Below, piece by piece: positions 5,961-13,919 of a stretch of DNA of 20,766 nucleotides. Source of the DNA: JANWZL01 sp037445185 (GTDB taxonomy: Bacteria > Pseudomonadota > Gammaproteobacteria > Burkholderiales > Thiobacillaceae); contig JBBIKZ010000036.1 in NCBI GenBank assembly GCA_037445185.1, positions 1-20,766 of the forward strand, read 5' to 3'. Numbering within the stretch: position 1 is the first letter of the stretch; each line of letters begins with the position of its first letter. Position numbers and translations under genes: made by a program. The notes under the pieces are model-generated. The model was not told the DNA's origin and did no database searches. It saw only the letters and a list, made by a program, of their open reading frames with translations.

Positions 5961-6917
5961 TCAGCCAGGGTAGATGGTGTAGAAGGCGCGGATGAAATCG
6001 GGCAGCTTATCCTCGGGCAGGGCGTTGATGCCGGCGGCGGCCTTGCGCCCGCCCCCCGTCTCGAACTGCCGGCAGAGCGTATCGGCCCCCGTGCGGTTGT
6101 TGAGCGGCGCGCGCACGCTGACCACGTAATGCCCAAGCGGTGAGCGGGTGAGCAGGGCATGCGCGCGCCCGGGGTGGCGGCTGGCCAGTTCGTTGGCATA
6201 GACGCCGGACACACGCCGCGCCCAGGCCGCGTCCGGGAGCACGATCACCGCCCCCGAGGCGCGCGCCTCCAGGGGGGCGACGCTGCCGGCGGCCGCCATG
6301 TCGGCGGCATAGCCCTCGCGCAGGGTGACGAACTCGGGCGCCTCGGCGACGAAGGCGAAGGGGTCGGCATAGGCATGCAGCCGGCGATAGAGCTCGTCGG
6401 GGGGAAAATAGAGGTCCTCCACGCGCTCGCCATAGGCGTTGTAATTGAGGCATACACCGAGCTCGCGCAGCTGCGCCAGGCGCGCCTCGTCAAGCCCCAG
6501 GGGCGCGGCGGCGCGGCGGGCGGCGTCGTGCAGGTTGTCGCCGAAGGCGGCGACGACCGCCCACGGTCGATGCCTGCCGCCGAGGTAACGATCGACGATG
6601 AGGCTGGTGCAGACCTCCGCGGCGGTGTCGATGTGCGCCTCGAAGCCGGCGTGCCGGGGCAACTCGCCCGGATTGTGGTGATCGAACCAACGCACGCGCA
6701 CGCCCTGGTCCAGCAGGGTCTGCAGCGGGGCGATGTTCTTCTCGACGGCGATGTCCAGCGCGGTGACCTCATCGCCCGCCTGCGCCGTGACGCGCTTGAG
6801 CAGGGCGATGTCGCGCTTGACGCCGGTGACGAGCTGGCTCGCCACCGGCTCGGCGAGGCGTAGCTGATGCAGCGCGCAGATGCCATCGGCATCGCCGTTG
6901 AAGGCGTCGAAATACAT
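5961..6917 (-). CDS. DHH/DHHA1-family phosphoesterase
   Basis: A 318-residue metal-dependent phosphoesterase. The DHH domain shows motif I in FNGDADG (D9, D11), a mid-domain LDIAV with D55 after the QAGDEV turn, and the namesake DHH (79-81, WFDHHNPG). The C-terminal DHHA1 glycine-rich motif reads GGGRKAAAG (288-296), with Arg where many members have His. The superfamily includes RecJ, GdpP and NrnA, and NrnA-type enzymes cleave nanoRNA and pAp. Because the next gene 10 nt downstream is an APS kinase, a role in clearing pAp after PAPS use is plausible, but this is inferred from the neighbourhood. The ATG at 6917 has GGAG about 9 nt upstream. The gene is divergent from the VanZ gene across 65 nt. 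Confidence 0.88.
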   Translation of the reverse strand: MYFDAFNGDADGICALHQLRLAEPVASQLVTGVKRDIALLKRVTAQAGDEVTALDIAVEKNIAPLQTLLDQGVRVRWFDHHNPGELPRHAGFEAHIDTAAEVCTSLIVDRYLGGRHRPWAVVAAFGDNLHDAARRAAAPLGLDEARLAQLRELGVCLNYNAYGERVEDLYFPPDELYRRLHAYADPFAFVAEAPEFVTLREGYAADMAAAGSVAPLEARASGAVIVLPDAAWARRVSGVYANELASRHPGRAHALLTRSPLGHYVVSVRAPLNNRTGADTLCRQFETGGGRKAAAGINALPEDKLPDFIRAFYTIYPG

Positions 6918-6982
6918 GGTGTGCTCCGGGGAAAACGGTTAGCTTTGTGCGCGTGACGGTTATATCGGCAGATTTGCGCTAA

Positions 6983-8044
6983 ATGTTCAGCGACGATTCC
7001 AGGCACCCCCCCTCCTGGCTGCCGTTGGCCGCCTATGTCGTCCTGATCCTGGCCAGCAGCCTGCATCCCTATACCGGCTGGCGACCGTTTCATGCCTGGT
7101 CGTTCGAGTTTATCACGGCCCCGTTGCCGCCCTTCATCACCCGCACCGATCTCAGCACCAACTTTCTGGTCTACGTCCCGCTGGGCTATCTGCTGGCCTT
7201 GCGCCTCAGCCAGCCCCGCCGCCGCGGCCGGGCCGTGCTGTTCTCCACCCTGGCGGGCGTGGCCCTGAGCCTCACCATGGAGGGCCTGCAACAGCTCATC
7301 CCGGGCCGCATCGCCTCCAATCTGGACGCCCTGCTGAACGTCCTGGGCACCCTCACCGGGGCCCTGCTGACCCTGCACCACCGGCGTCTGCTGCGTGCCG
7401 CCCGCTGGGCACGCAGTTGGCGCCAGGCCTGGTTCAGACCGGGAATGCGCGTCAACCTGGGCCTCGCCCTCATCGTCCTGTGGGGCGTGGCGCAGTTTTC
7501 ACTGTTGCCCCTGCCCGGTGCCGGCTGGCTCGAACTGCACCTGCGCCCCCTGGACACGTCACCCGGTGGGCTCGACCAGCTCAATCTCGCCTGGTTTGCC
7601 GCCGTCGGCCTGGAAATGGCCGCCCTGGGTGCCTTCACCGCCTGTCTGCTGCGTCCGGGCCGTTATGTGAGCGCCCTGGTGCTCCTGTTCCCGCTCGCCT
7701 TCGCCATCAAGCTGCTCGCCGCCACCGTGCTGCTCAAACTCAGGGTGGTGGGGGGGGTGCTGTCGCTGGAGACGCTCGCCGCCTTTTTCCTCGCCTTCTG
7801 GCTGCTGTTGATGCCCTGGGTCGCGCGCCATCGGCCCGCCAGCGCCAGCGCGCTGCTCATCATCATCTTGCTGCTGCGTCTCTGGCAGGGCGGCGATCTG
7901 TGGTTGCCCAAGGCCAGCCTACTCAATATCGTCGGCCTGGCCAAGGCGGTGGCCTCCCTGTGGCCCTGGGCCGCGCTCGCCACCCTCCTAGCCGCCGCCG
8001 TATCACGCCGACGCCGGCTGGGGCCGGCACGCGCGGCGGGGTGA
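6983..8044 (+). CDS. VanZ-family membrane protein
   Basis: A 353-residue polytopic inner-membrane protein. The N-terminal part (about 11-130) has the VanZ-like signature: N60 before a YVPLGYL segment (P66), E100 and Q103 in a helix, then RIASNLDALLNVLG (R109, D115, N119). The C-terminal half (about 150-345) adds several hydrophobic helices of no recognised family. VanZ itself gives low-level teicoplanin resistance by an unclear mechanism. VanZ-like proteins in proteobacteria are uncharacterised, so no resistance function should be read into this. The start has no obvious Shine-Dalgarno. The stop is 15 nt before the next gene, which carries more copies of the same module, so they are probably cotranscribed and functionally linked. 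Confidence 0.85.
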   Translation: MFSDDSRHPPSWLPLAAYVVLILASSLHPYTGWRPFHAWSFEFITAPLPPFITRTDLSTNFLVYVPLGYLLALRLSQPRRRGRAVLFSTLAGVALSLTMEGLQQLIPGRIASNLDALLNVLGTLTGALLTLHHRRLLRAARWARSWRQAWFRPGMRVNLGLALIVLWGVAQFSLLPLPGAGWLELHLRPLDTSPGGLDQLNLAWFAAVGLEMAALGAFTACLLRPGRYVSALVLLFPLAFAIKLLAATVLLKLRVVGGVLSLETLAAFFLAFWLLLMPWVARHRPASASALLIIILLLRLWQGGDLWLPKASLLNIVGLAKAVASLWPWAALATLLAAAVSRRRRLGPARAAG

Positions 8045-8059
8045 CGGCAGACGCCGCAC

Positions 8060-11000
8060 ATGGCCATGCTGCACGCAGCCCACCGCGCCAGACCTGACGC
8101 CCCCCGCCGAAGCGAGCCGGGAACGGCGCCATTGCTGGGCTGGCTCGCCTACCTCGCCTTCGTGGTCTACGGCAGCCTGGTCCCGCTCGATTTCCAGCCC
8201 CGCCCCTGGGACGAGGCCTGGCGCCTGTTCCAGCAGATCCGCCTGCTCGATGTCGGCACCCAGGGCCGAGCGGACTGGATCGCCAACGGGGTGCTCTATC
8301 TGCCGCTCGCCTTCCTGACAGCACAGGTGTTGGCAGGCCGGCATGGGCGGCCGGGCCCCCTCGCGCTGGCGACGGCCCTGCTCGGGTGCCTCATGCTGGC
8401 GGTGACGGTGGAGTTCCTGCAGCTCTTCTTCCCACCCCGAACGGTGTCGCTCAACGATCTCTTGGCCGAGGGTATCGGCAGCCTGCTCGGTGTGAGCCTG
8501 GCGGGCATCTGGGGCAGCCGCTTCCGGCGCCTGCTCGGCGCCTTGGCAGGCGACACGGCACAACTGCTCTCCCGCCTGCTCAAGGCCTATGCCCTGGCCT
8601 ATTTCGCCCTCAGTCTGTTTCCCTATGACTTCCTGGTCTCGGCGGCGGAACTGGCCCAGAAGGCGCGCTCCGACGCCTGGGGATGGCTCTTCGCCGCCGA
8701 CGCCTGGCACGCCAGCCTCGGCATCACCGTCGCCAAGCTCATCGGCGAAGCCCTGGCCGTCGCCCCCCTGGGTTACCTCGCCTACCGCTTGCGACCGCGG
8801 CCGTACGCCTGGTCAGCCGCTGGCGCGCTGGCTGCGGGGACGCTGCTCGGCCTCGTCATCGAAGTCGCCCAGTTCTTCCTAGTCTCCGGCGTGAGCCAGG
8901 GACTCTCCCTCCTCACCCGCGCCCTGGGCTTCTATGCCGGCGTGCTGCTCGCCCGCCAGGCAGGCGCATTGCACCCCGGCCGGCTCGCGGCCGGCACGCG
9001 ACGGCACCTGCCGGCGATCGTCGGGCTGTATCTGCTCGCCCTCGCCACCGTGAACGGCTGGTTCGAGCAGCGCTGGGCCGGCTGGGCGCACGCCCAGGGC
9101 ACGCTCGCCGAGCTGCGCTTCCTGCCTTTTTACTACCACTACTACACCAGCGAACAGGCGGCGCTCATGAGTCTGATCGCCGTCGCGCTGATGTACGCCC
9201 CCATCGGTCTTATCACCTGGGCCACCTGGTCGCCGCCCGCCCTGGCCATGCTGCTGGGTGTCCTGGCGGCCGGTCTCGTGGAGACGGGCAAGCTGTTCCT
9301 GGCCGGCCTGCGCCCGGACCCGACCAATGTCCTGCTGGCCGGGCTGGCGGCCTGGGGCACCGCCCTTCTGGCGCGGCGGCTGGCGCTCGCCGCACGCCTG
9401 TCGGCGCAGCCCGCAACTGCCCCGCTCTCGGCGGCCGCCGGGCCCGCCGACCCGGTGCGGGCCGCCCCACCACAGTCGGGCGCAGAGCCCGAACGCCCGG
9501 CAGACCACGCGCCCGTGCCGGCGGCATGGCGTCGGCCGAGCCGGCGCGTGCTGGCGCTGGTCGCGGCCGGCCTGGCCGTGGCGGCCTGGGGGGTGGCCAC
9601 CTTCCCCGTGCAGCCCCTCCTGCTGGGTCTGCTGCTCGCCGGCTACGCTTGGCTCATCTGGTTCAGGCCACAGGCCATGCTCATCGCCCTGCCGGCCGCC
9701 CTCCCCCTGCTCGACCTCGCCCCCTGGAGCGGCCACTTCCTGTTCGACGAGTTCGACCTGCTGCTCCTCATCAGCGTGTGCATCGGCTATGCCCGCCTGG
9801 CCCCCGCGCCCCGCCGGGCCCACCCGGATCCGCTGCCGCGACTCGCCATGTGGCTGCTGGCCCTGACCTATGCCATCGCGCTGGCCCGGGGGCTACTGCC
9901 GCTGCCGGCAGCCGATGCCAACGCATGGCATCATTACTACAGCCACTACAATGCCCTGCGCATCGCCAAGGGGGCGCTCTGGGCCTTGCTGCTCTACGGC
10001 CTGTTCGACCGTCTGCGCCACGCCCTGCCCGGCTTCGCCACGCGCCTGGCCCAGGGCATGGTGCTGGGCCTCGCCGGCACGGTGGCGGTGGTGCTGTGGG
10101 AGCGGCTGGCCTTCCCCGGCCTCACCAACTTCGCCGACGTCTATCGGGTGACCGGCCCCTTCTCCCAGATGCACACGGGAGGGGCCGACCTTGAGGCCTA
10201 TCTGACCCTCACCCTACCCTTCCTGCTCTATCTCGTCCTCGCCCGGCGCGGGCTGCTCACCAAGGTCGCGGGCGGTGCCCTGCTCGTCGCCGCCACCTAC
10301 GCCATGATGGTCACCTTCGCGCGCATCGGTCATGCCGCCTATGCCGTGACCCTGCTGCTCGCGCTGGCGCTATGGTGGCGCGCACGGAACCGCCAGGCCG
10401 GGGGGCTGCCCCCTCGTGCCGCGGTGGCCGCGCTAGCCCTGGGCGCATTGACCATCGCGGTGGCCTGGCCGATCTGGCATGGGCCTTTTGCCCAGGCGCG
10501 TCTCGCCCGCACCGGTGCAGACCTCGCGACGCGCATCGAGCACTGGCGGGCGACCCTCTCCCTGCGTGATGCGGACTGGGCGACGACCGCCTTCGGCATG
10601 GGCCTCGGGCGCTACCCGCAGACCCACGCCTGGCGCGCCGAGACCGGACGCGCCGCCACCTACCGCATCGAGACCGAAGGGGACGACGCCTACCTCAGGC
10701 TGGGTGCGGGCAGCCCCCTGTATGTCGAGCAGTTCGTCGCCATCCGGCCGGGCGAGGACTACCGCCTCGACCTGGCACTACGCAGCCGCGATGCCGGCGC
10801 CGCCCTCACCCTGTCGCTGTGCGAGAAGTGGCTGCTCACCTCGGCGCGTTGTACATTCCAGCGCGTGCCGGTGCCCACCGCCGGCGATTGGGTCGTACTG
10901 ACCGATCTGCACCTGGCCTCAGGCGAGATCGGCGAGGCGCCCTGGTATGCCCCGCGCACGGTCAAGCTCTCGCTCTACAACGCGGACAGGGGGACGGTGT

Positions 11001-11386
11001 TGGACGTGGACCGTGTGCGGCTTGTGGCAGCGGATGGACGGGAGCTGCTGCAAAACGGCGATTTCGCCCGCGGCATGGACCACTGGTTCTTCAGCGTCGA
11101 CAATGACCTGCCCTGGCACATCTGGAGCCTGCCGGTGCATCTCCTCTTCGAGCAGGGCGTCTTGGGGTTGACGGCCTTTGCCGCCTTCTTCCTCCTTGCC
11201 CTGCTGCGCTCTGGCCGCGCGGCCTGGCGCGGCGATGCGCTGGCCGGCGCCCTGTTCGCCGCCCTGGCCGGCTGGGTCGTCCTGGGCAGCCTCGACAGCC
11301 TCGTCGACAGCCCGCGCATCCTGCTCCTCGGCCTGCTGCTGGCCGGGCTGGCGGCGGGGCGGGCTCAAGCCGCGCGTGACCATTGA
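8060..11386 (+). CDS. Triple VanZ-like / O-antigen ligase (Wzy-like) fusion
   Basis: A 1108-residue membrane protein. Residues 27-440 contain three successive VanZ-like modules: PLAF with E118-x-x-Q121 and D133; PLGY with E268-x-x-Q271; and PIGL with E408-x-x-K411 then RPDPTNVLLAG. A Pro/Ala-rich linker (about 450-495) leads to a multi-helix O-antigen ligase/polymerase-like domain (about 496-1105). The catalytic periplasmic loop opens with FGMGLGRYP (about 845) and closes with HLLFEQGVLGL, as in WaaL/Wzy proteins. Between these lies an insert of about 155 residues (nt 10625-11095) that reads like a beta-sandwich of carbohydrate-binding type: YVEQFVAIRPGEDYRLDL, then VLDVDRVRL and LLQNGDFARGMDHW. 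It probably polymerises or ligates a surface glycan. ATG 8060 is used; ATG 8066 is possible. No Shine-Dalgarno is obvious. Confidence 0.85.
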   Translation: MAMLHAAHRARPDAPRRSEPGTAPLLGWLAYLAFVVYGSLVPLDFQPRPWDEAWRLFQQIRLLDVGTQGRADWIANGVLYLPLAFLTAQVLAGRHGRPGPLALATALLGCLMLAVTVEFLQLFFPPRTVSLNDLLAEGIGSLLGVSLAGIWGSRFRRLLGALAGDTAQLLSRLLKAYALAYFALSLFPYDFLVSAAELAQKARSDAWGWLFAADAWHASLGITVAKLIGEALAVAPLGYLAYRLRPRPYAWSAAGALAAGTLLGLVIEVAQFFLVSGVSQGLSLLTRALGFYAGVLLARQAGALHPGRLAAGTRRHLPAIVGLYLLALATVNGWFEQRWAGWAHAQGTLAELRFLPFYYHYYTSEQAALMSLIAVALMYAPIGLITWATWSPPALAMLLGVLAAGLVETGKLFLAGLRPDPTNVLLAGLAAWGTALLARRLALAARLSAQPATAPLSAAAGPADPVRAAPPQSGAEPERPADHAPVPAAWRRPSRRVLALVAAGLAVAAWGVATFPVQPLLLGLLLAGYAWLIWFRPQAMLIALPAALPLLDLAPWSGHFLFDEFDLLLLISVCIGYARLAPAPRRAHPDPLPRLAMWLLALTYAIALARGLLPLPAADANAWHHYYSHYNALRIAKGALWALLLYGLFDRLRHALPGFATRLAQGMVLGLAGTVAVVLWERLAFPGLTNFADVYRVTGPFSQMHTGGADLEAYLTLTLPFLLYLVLARRGLLTKVAGGALLVAATYAMMVTFARIGHAAYAVTLLLALALWWRARNRQAGGLPPRAAVAALALGALTIAVAWPIWHGPFAQARLARTGADLATRIEHWRATLSLRDADWATTAFGMGLGRYPQTHAWRAETGRAATYRIETEGDDAYLRLGAGSPLYVEQFVAIRPGEDYRLDLALRSRDAGAALTLSLCEKWLLTSARCTFQRVPVPTAGDWVVLTDLHLASGEIGEAPWYAPRTVKLSLYNADRGTVLDVDRVRLVAADGRELLQNGDFARGMDHWFFSVDNDLPWHIWSLPVHLLFEQGVLGLTAFAAFFLLALLRSGRAAWRGDALAGALFAALAGWVVLGSLDSLVDSPRILLLGLLLAGLAAGRAQAARDH

Positions 11387-11428
11387 CGGCTGGGTTGCGG
11401 CAACATCCGCCGACCTCGCCCAGCCGCC

Positions 11429-11448
11429 TGCCAGCCTGGGGGCTGGCA
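11429..11448. other. GC-rich hairpin between convergent genes
   Basis: An 8-bp perfect stem (TGCCAGCC / GGCTGGCA) with a TGGG loop lies in the 76-bp gap between the VanZ-Wzy gene and the convergent small exported protein. No T-run follows on either strand, so it is not a clear intrinsic terminator, but it is the only candidate in the gap. Confidence 0.4.
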
Positions 11449-11462
11449 AGGACCGTGGTGGT

Positions 11463-11870
11463 TCAGGGGCAGCTGGTAAGACCAGTCTTGAACGTGGCGC
11501 CGCTGACGACCTCGGTGCCGTTGGCGAAACAGAAGCTGTAGGGTCCGCTGCCGGCGCCGTGCACGCTGTAGGAATAGCAGCTGCCGCCGGTGTAGCAATA
11601 GGACACGAAGTTCCTGGCGATGCGCCAGGTGCCGACCTGCTTGCTGGGGTCGATCGGGTGTCCGGGACCTCGTTTGTAATCCCACAAGGTGCCGTCGGTG
11701 CGATGCTGTTCTTGCCACACCTCGCTGCCACGGGTGGCACAGACGGTGTTGCCGCTGATCAGGTGGGTCAGGGCGGCACCCGTGACACGGGTGGCGGCCG
11801 TGCAGGCCGCCGTGGCCAGGGTGGGCAGCCCGGCGAGAAGGACGATGGCCGTCAAGATCGGTTTTTTCAT
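11463..11870 (-). CDS. Small exported Cys-rich protein, unknown function
   Basis: A 135-residue predicted periplasmic or secreted protein. The ATG at 11870 has AGGAG about 10 nt upstream and opens a signal peptide (MKKPILTAIVLLAGL, cleavage near ATAA-C). The mature chain is about 113 residues and has six Cys (C23, C44, C92, C98, C114, C134), an even number consistent with disulfides. It is rich in Gly, Ser, Thr and Tyr around YCYTGGSCYSYSVHG. I recognise no family. The frame is open upstream to 12305, but that part overlaps the beta-helix gene in another frame and is spurious. The roughly 200 nt upstream (11871-12069) hold no other gene and are more AT-rich; no convincing promoter was found there. 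Confidence 0.75.
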   Translation of the reverse strand: MKKPILTAIVLLAGLPTLATAACTAATRVTGAALTHLISGNTVCATRGSEVWQEQHRTDGTLWDYKRGPGHPIDPSKQVGTWRIARNFVSYCYTGGSCYSYSVHGAGSGPYSFCFANGTEVVSGATFKTGLTSCP

Positions 11871-12069
11871 CTGGGTTCTCCTGCAATTGGCGCGGCGCAT
11901 GGACCGCATTATGGATGGAAGCTTGTGGTCGGGCATGACCTCGATCAAAGCGGTACGCAAGAATCGCGCCAGCACATATTTTCTTACTGCCTTCAAAGGG
12001 TTGAAGCGATCAGCCGCCGCTGCGGGCACCAAAGTGTAAATTTTTCCGACATGCGACGGTGCAGCGCGA

Positions 12070-13377
12070 TTACTCACCATGTCCCCCCCTGCCCAGGATA
12101 CGCCCCGCTGACGGGCAAGGGCCGCGCGCGCAGGCCCCGTACTCGCACCCCGCCCGCGGCTCGCCGTTGTAGTCCAGCCGCGCATCGGGATGCGCCTCGA
12201 GCACGTCCGCGAAGGCGGCCGCATCGCAGGACGGGCCGCCGCCCCGGGGCGCGAGGTCCAAGCGACCGAGCGCCTCGCCCGGTTGCACGAGCCAACGCGC
12301 CGCATCCTTCAGTGCGCCGACCTGGTCGGCGCGCGTATCCGCCCCCACGAGCGGCCGGCCGGCCAGGACCAGGTTGTTGAACACGCGCTGGGGGCCTTCG
12401 GTCTGGCCCTCGCGGCGGCGCAGGCTGAGCCCCTCGTCGCGGGCGACGACGGTGTTGTGGAAGATGTCGATGCGCCGTGGCACGTCGTTGTGCGGCTGGA
12501 TGCGCACGGCCGGCCCATGGTGGTTGACGAACAGGTTGTTGTACAGGGCGATGTTGCCTTCGCCCTGGAACAGGGCCTCGGTGGGGTTTTGCCAGAACAG
12601 GTTGGCGTAGATCAGATAACGGTCCTCGACACCGTCCCCGGTCAGGGGCCAGTGGCCCACCAGGACATTGGGTCGGGCGAGCGCGCCGGTGTTGCCGCCG
12701 GTGGACTTGTCGAACAGGTTGTGCCGGATCACGGTGGCGTGCCGCTCGCCCGCCCCCGGCATGTCCGCCGGACGTGGCCGCTGGTGCTTGATCTGCAGGC
12801 TGTATCCCAGCGTCTCGCGCACCGTATTGCCCTCGATGCGCCCGGCGACGAACGGGGCGGAGCCGTCGGAATTGCCGAAATACATGCCCGTGCCCACCCG
12901 CTCGATCAGGTTGCCGCGCACCACCCAGCCGTATGCGGGGCACTTGGTGGAGAGGCCCACGTTCTGCTGCGATGCGTTGTGATCGTGAATGTGCAGGTTC
13001 TCCAGCGTGACGAAGTGGGCGTAGCGGCCGTGGCCCTCCGCCTTCACCGCGTCCACCGCGAGGCCCCGACCGTCCAGTTCCAGATTGCGGATGACCACGT
13101 GGCGCACGTTGATGAGGCTCACCGTGTTGGCGCCGGGGCGGGCGAGGAAGCGGGCCCGCGGGCCGGTGGCCGGCCCTTCCACGATGATGGGCCGTCCGGC
13201 CTCGCCCTCCAGGTTGTGCAGGGGCAGGCCGCGTGCATAGTCGCCGGGGGCGAGCAGCAGCCGGTCGCCGGCCTTGAGCCGGGTGAGTACCGGCCGGTAG
13301 TCCTCGGGCCCGGCCGCGTAGTCGGCCGCCGCCGCCAGCAGGGGCAGGAGCCCCAGCAGCAGACCGGTCAACCGCAT
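12070..13377 (-). CDS. Exported right-handed beta-helix protein
   Basis: A 435-residue protein with a signal peptide (MRLTGLLLGLLPLLAAAADYA, cleavage near residue 18). The body has the repeating short-strand pattern of right-handed parallel beta-helix proteins: VSLINVRHVVIRNLELDG, FVTLENLHIHDHN, GWVVRGNLIERVGTGMYFG, ERHATVIRHNLFD and NIALYNNLFVNHHG. Conserved-looking elements are GMYFGNSDG and GYSLQIKHQ. The C-terminus has a Cys cluster (SCD, GCEYGACARGPC). The fold is shared by polysaccharide lyases (PL6, for example), epimerases and pectinases. The catalytic class cannot be assigned by reading, and it may be an uncharacterised conserved family. The start overlaps the 3' end of aroK by 10 nt, suggesting translational coupling. 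It sits convergent to the VanZ/Wzy genes, which supports a glycan link by inference only. Confidence 0.85.
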   Translation of the reverse strand: MRLTGLLLGLLPLLAAAADYAAGPEDYRPVLTRLKAGDRLLLAPGDYARGLPLHNLEGEAGRPIIVEGPATGPRARFLARPGANTVSLINVRHVVIRNLELDGRGLAVDAVKAEGHGRYAHFVTLENLHIHDHNASQQNVGLSTKCPAYGWVVRGNLIERVGTGMYFGNSDGSAPFVAGRIEGNTVRETLGYSLQIKHQRPRPADMPGAGERHATVIRHNLFDKSTGGNTGALARPNVLVGHWPLTGDGVEDRYLIYANLFWQNPTEALFQGEGNIALYNNLFVNHHGPAVRIQPHNDVPRRIDIFHNTVVARDEGLSLRRREGQTEGPQRVFNNLVLAGRPLVGADTRADQVGALKDAARWLVQPGEALGRLDLAPRGGGPSCDAAAFADVLEAHPDARLDYNGEPRAGCEYGACARGPCPSAGRILGRGGHGE

Positions 13378-13919
13378 GGCCGCGGATCGCCGGGTGCGGC
13401 ACCGGCCTCGTCGAGCAGCTGCTGAAGTTTAGCGACCAGGCTCGCCACGCCCTGTCGCCCGGTGTCCAGCACGATGTGGGCCGTCTCCATGTACAGGGGG
13501 TGCCGCACCGCGTAGAGCTCCTCGAGCTTTTTCAGCGGATCGGCGGTCTGCAGCAGGGGGCGGTTGCGGTCACGCCGGGTGCGCAGCCACAGCTCCTGGG
13601 GTTGGGCACGCAAATAGACCACGGTGCCGCGGGCCTTCAGCCGACGGCGATTGTCCGGGTCGAGGATGGCGCCGCCACCGGTCGCCAGCACGATGCCGTG
13701 GCGCTGGGTCAGTTCGTCGATCACCGCCGACTCGCGGCGGCGAAACCCGGCCTCCCCCTCGATTTCGAAGATGGTGGGGATGGGCACGCCGCAACGGGCG
13801 ACGATCTCGTGGTCCGAGTCGACGAAGGCGAGCCGGCGCTCGCGCGCCAGTGCCCGCCCGACCGTGGTCTTGCCCGCACCCATGAGGCCGACGAGAAAGA
13901 CGTTGTCCACGACACTCAT
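13368..13919 (-). CDS. aroK: Shikimate kinase
   Basis: A 183-residue cytosolic kinase that phosphorylates shikimate in the chorismate pathway. All key elements are visible: Walker A GLMGAGKTT (11-19), the shikimate-binding D34 with D36, FRRRES with R60, the GGGA loop (81-84), the lid NRPLL (119-123) and RHPLY with R139. Length is typical (about 175). Its ATG overlaps the dciA stop by 4 nt (ATGA), and the beta-helix gene begins 10 nt before its stop. The usual downstream partner aroB is absent here, which is unusual for proteobacteria. Confidence 0.96.
   Translation of the reverse strand: MSVVDNVFLVGLMGAGKTTVGRALARERRLAFVDSDHEIVARCGVPIPTIFEIEGEAGFRRRESAVIDELTQRHGIVLATGGGAILDPDNRRRLKARGTVVYLRAQPQELWLRTRRDRNRPLLQTADPLKKLEELYAVRHPLYMETAHIVLDTGRQGVASLVAKLQQLLDEAGAAPGDPRPCG

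Noticed and set aside
6918..6982. Possible divergent promoters between the DHH and VanZ genes (TATATC / TATAAC)
   Set aside because: No acceptable -35 at 16-18 bp on either strand; too weak to list.
6983..8044. Reading the VanZ gene as a glycopeptide-resistance determinant
   Set aside because: No vanA/B-type cluster is present, and VanZ-like folds are common in proteobacteria without resistance.
11871..12305. N-terminal extension of the small exported protein
   Set aside because: It would bury the signal peptide and overlaps the beta-helix gene in another frame; the ribosome site supports the ATG at 11870.
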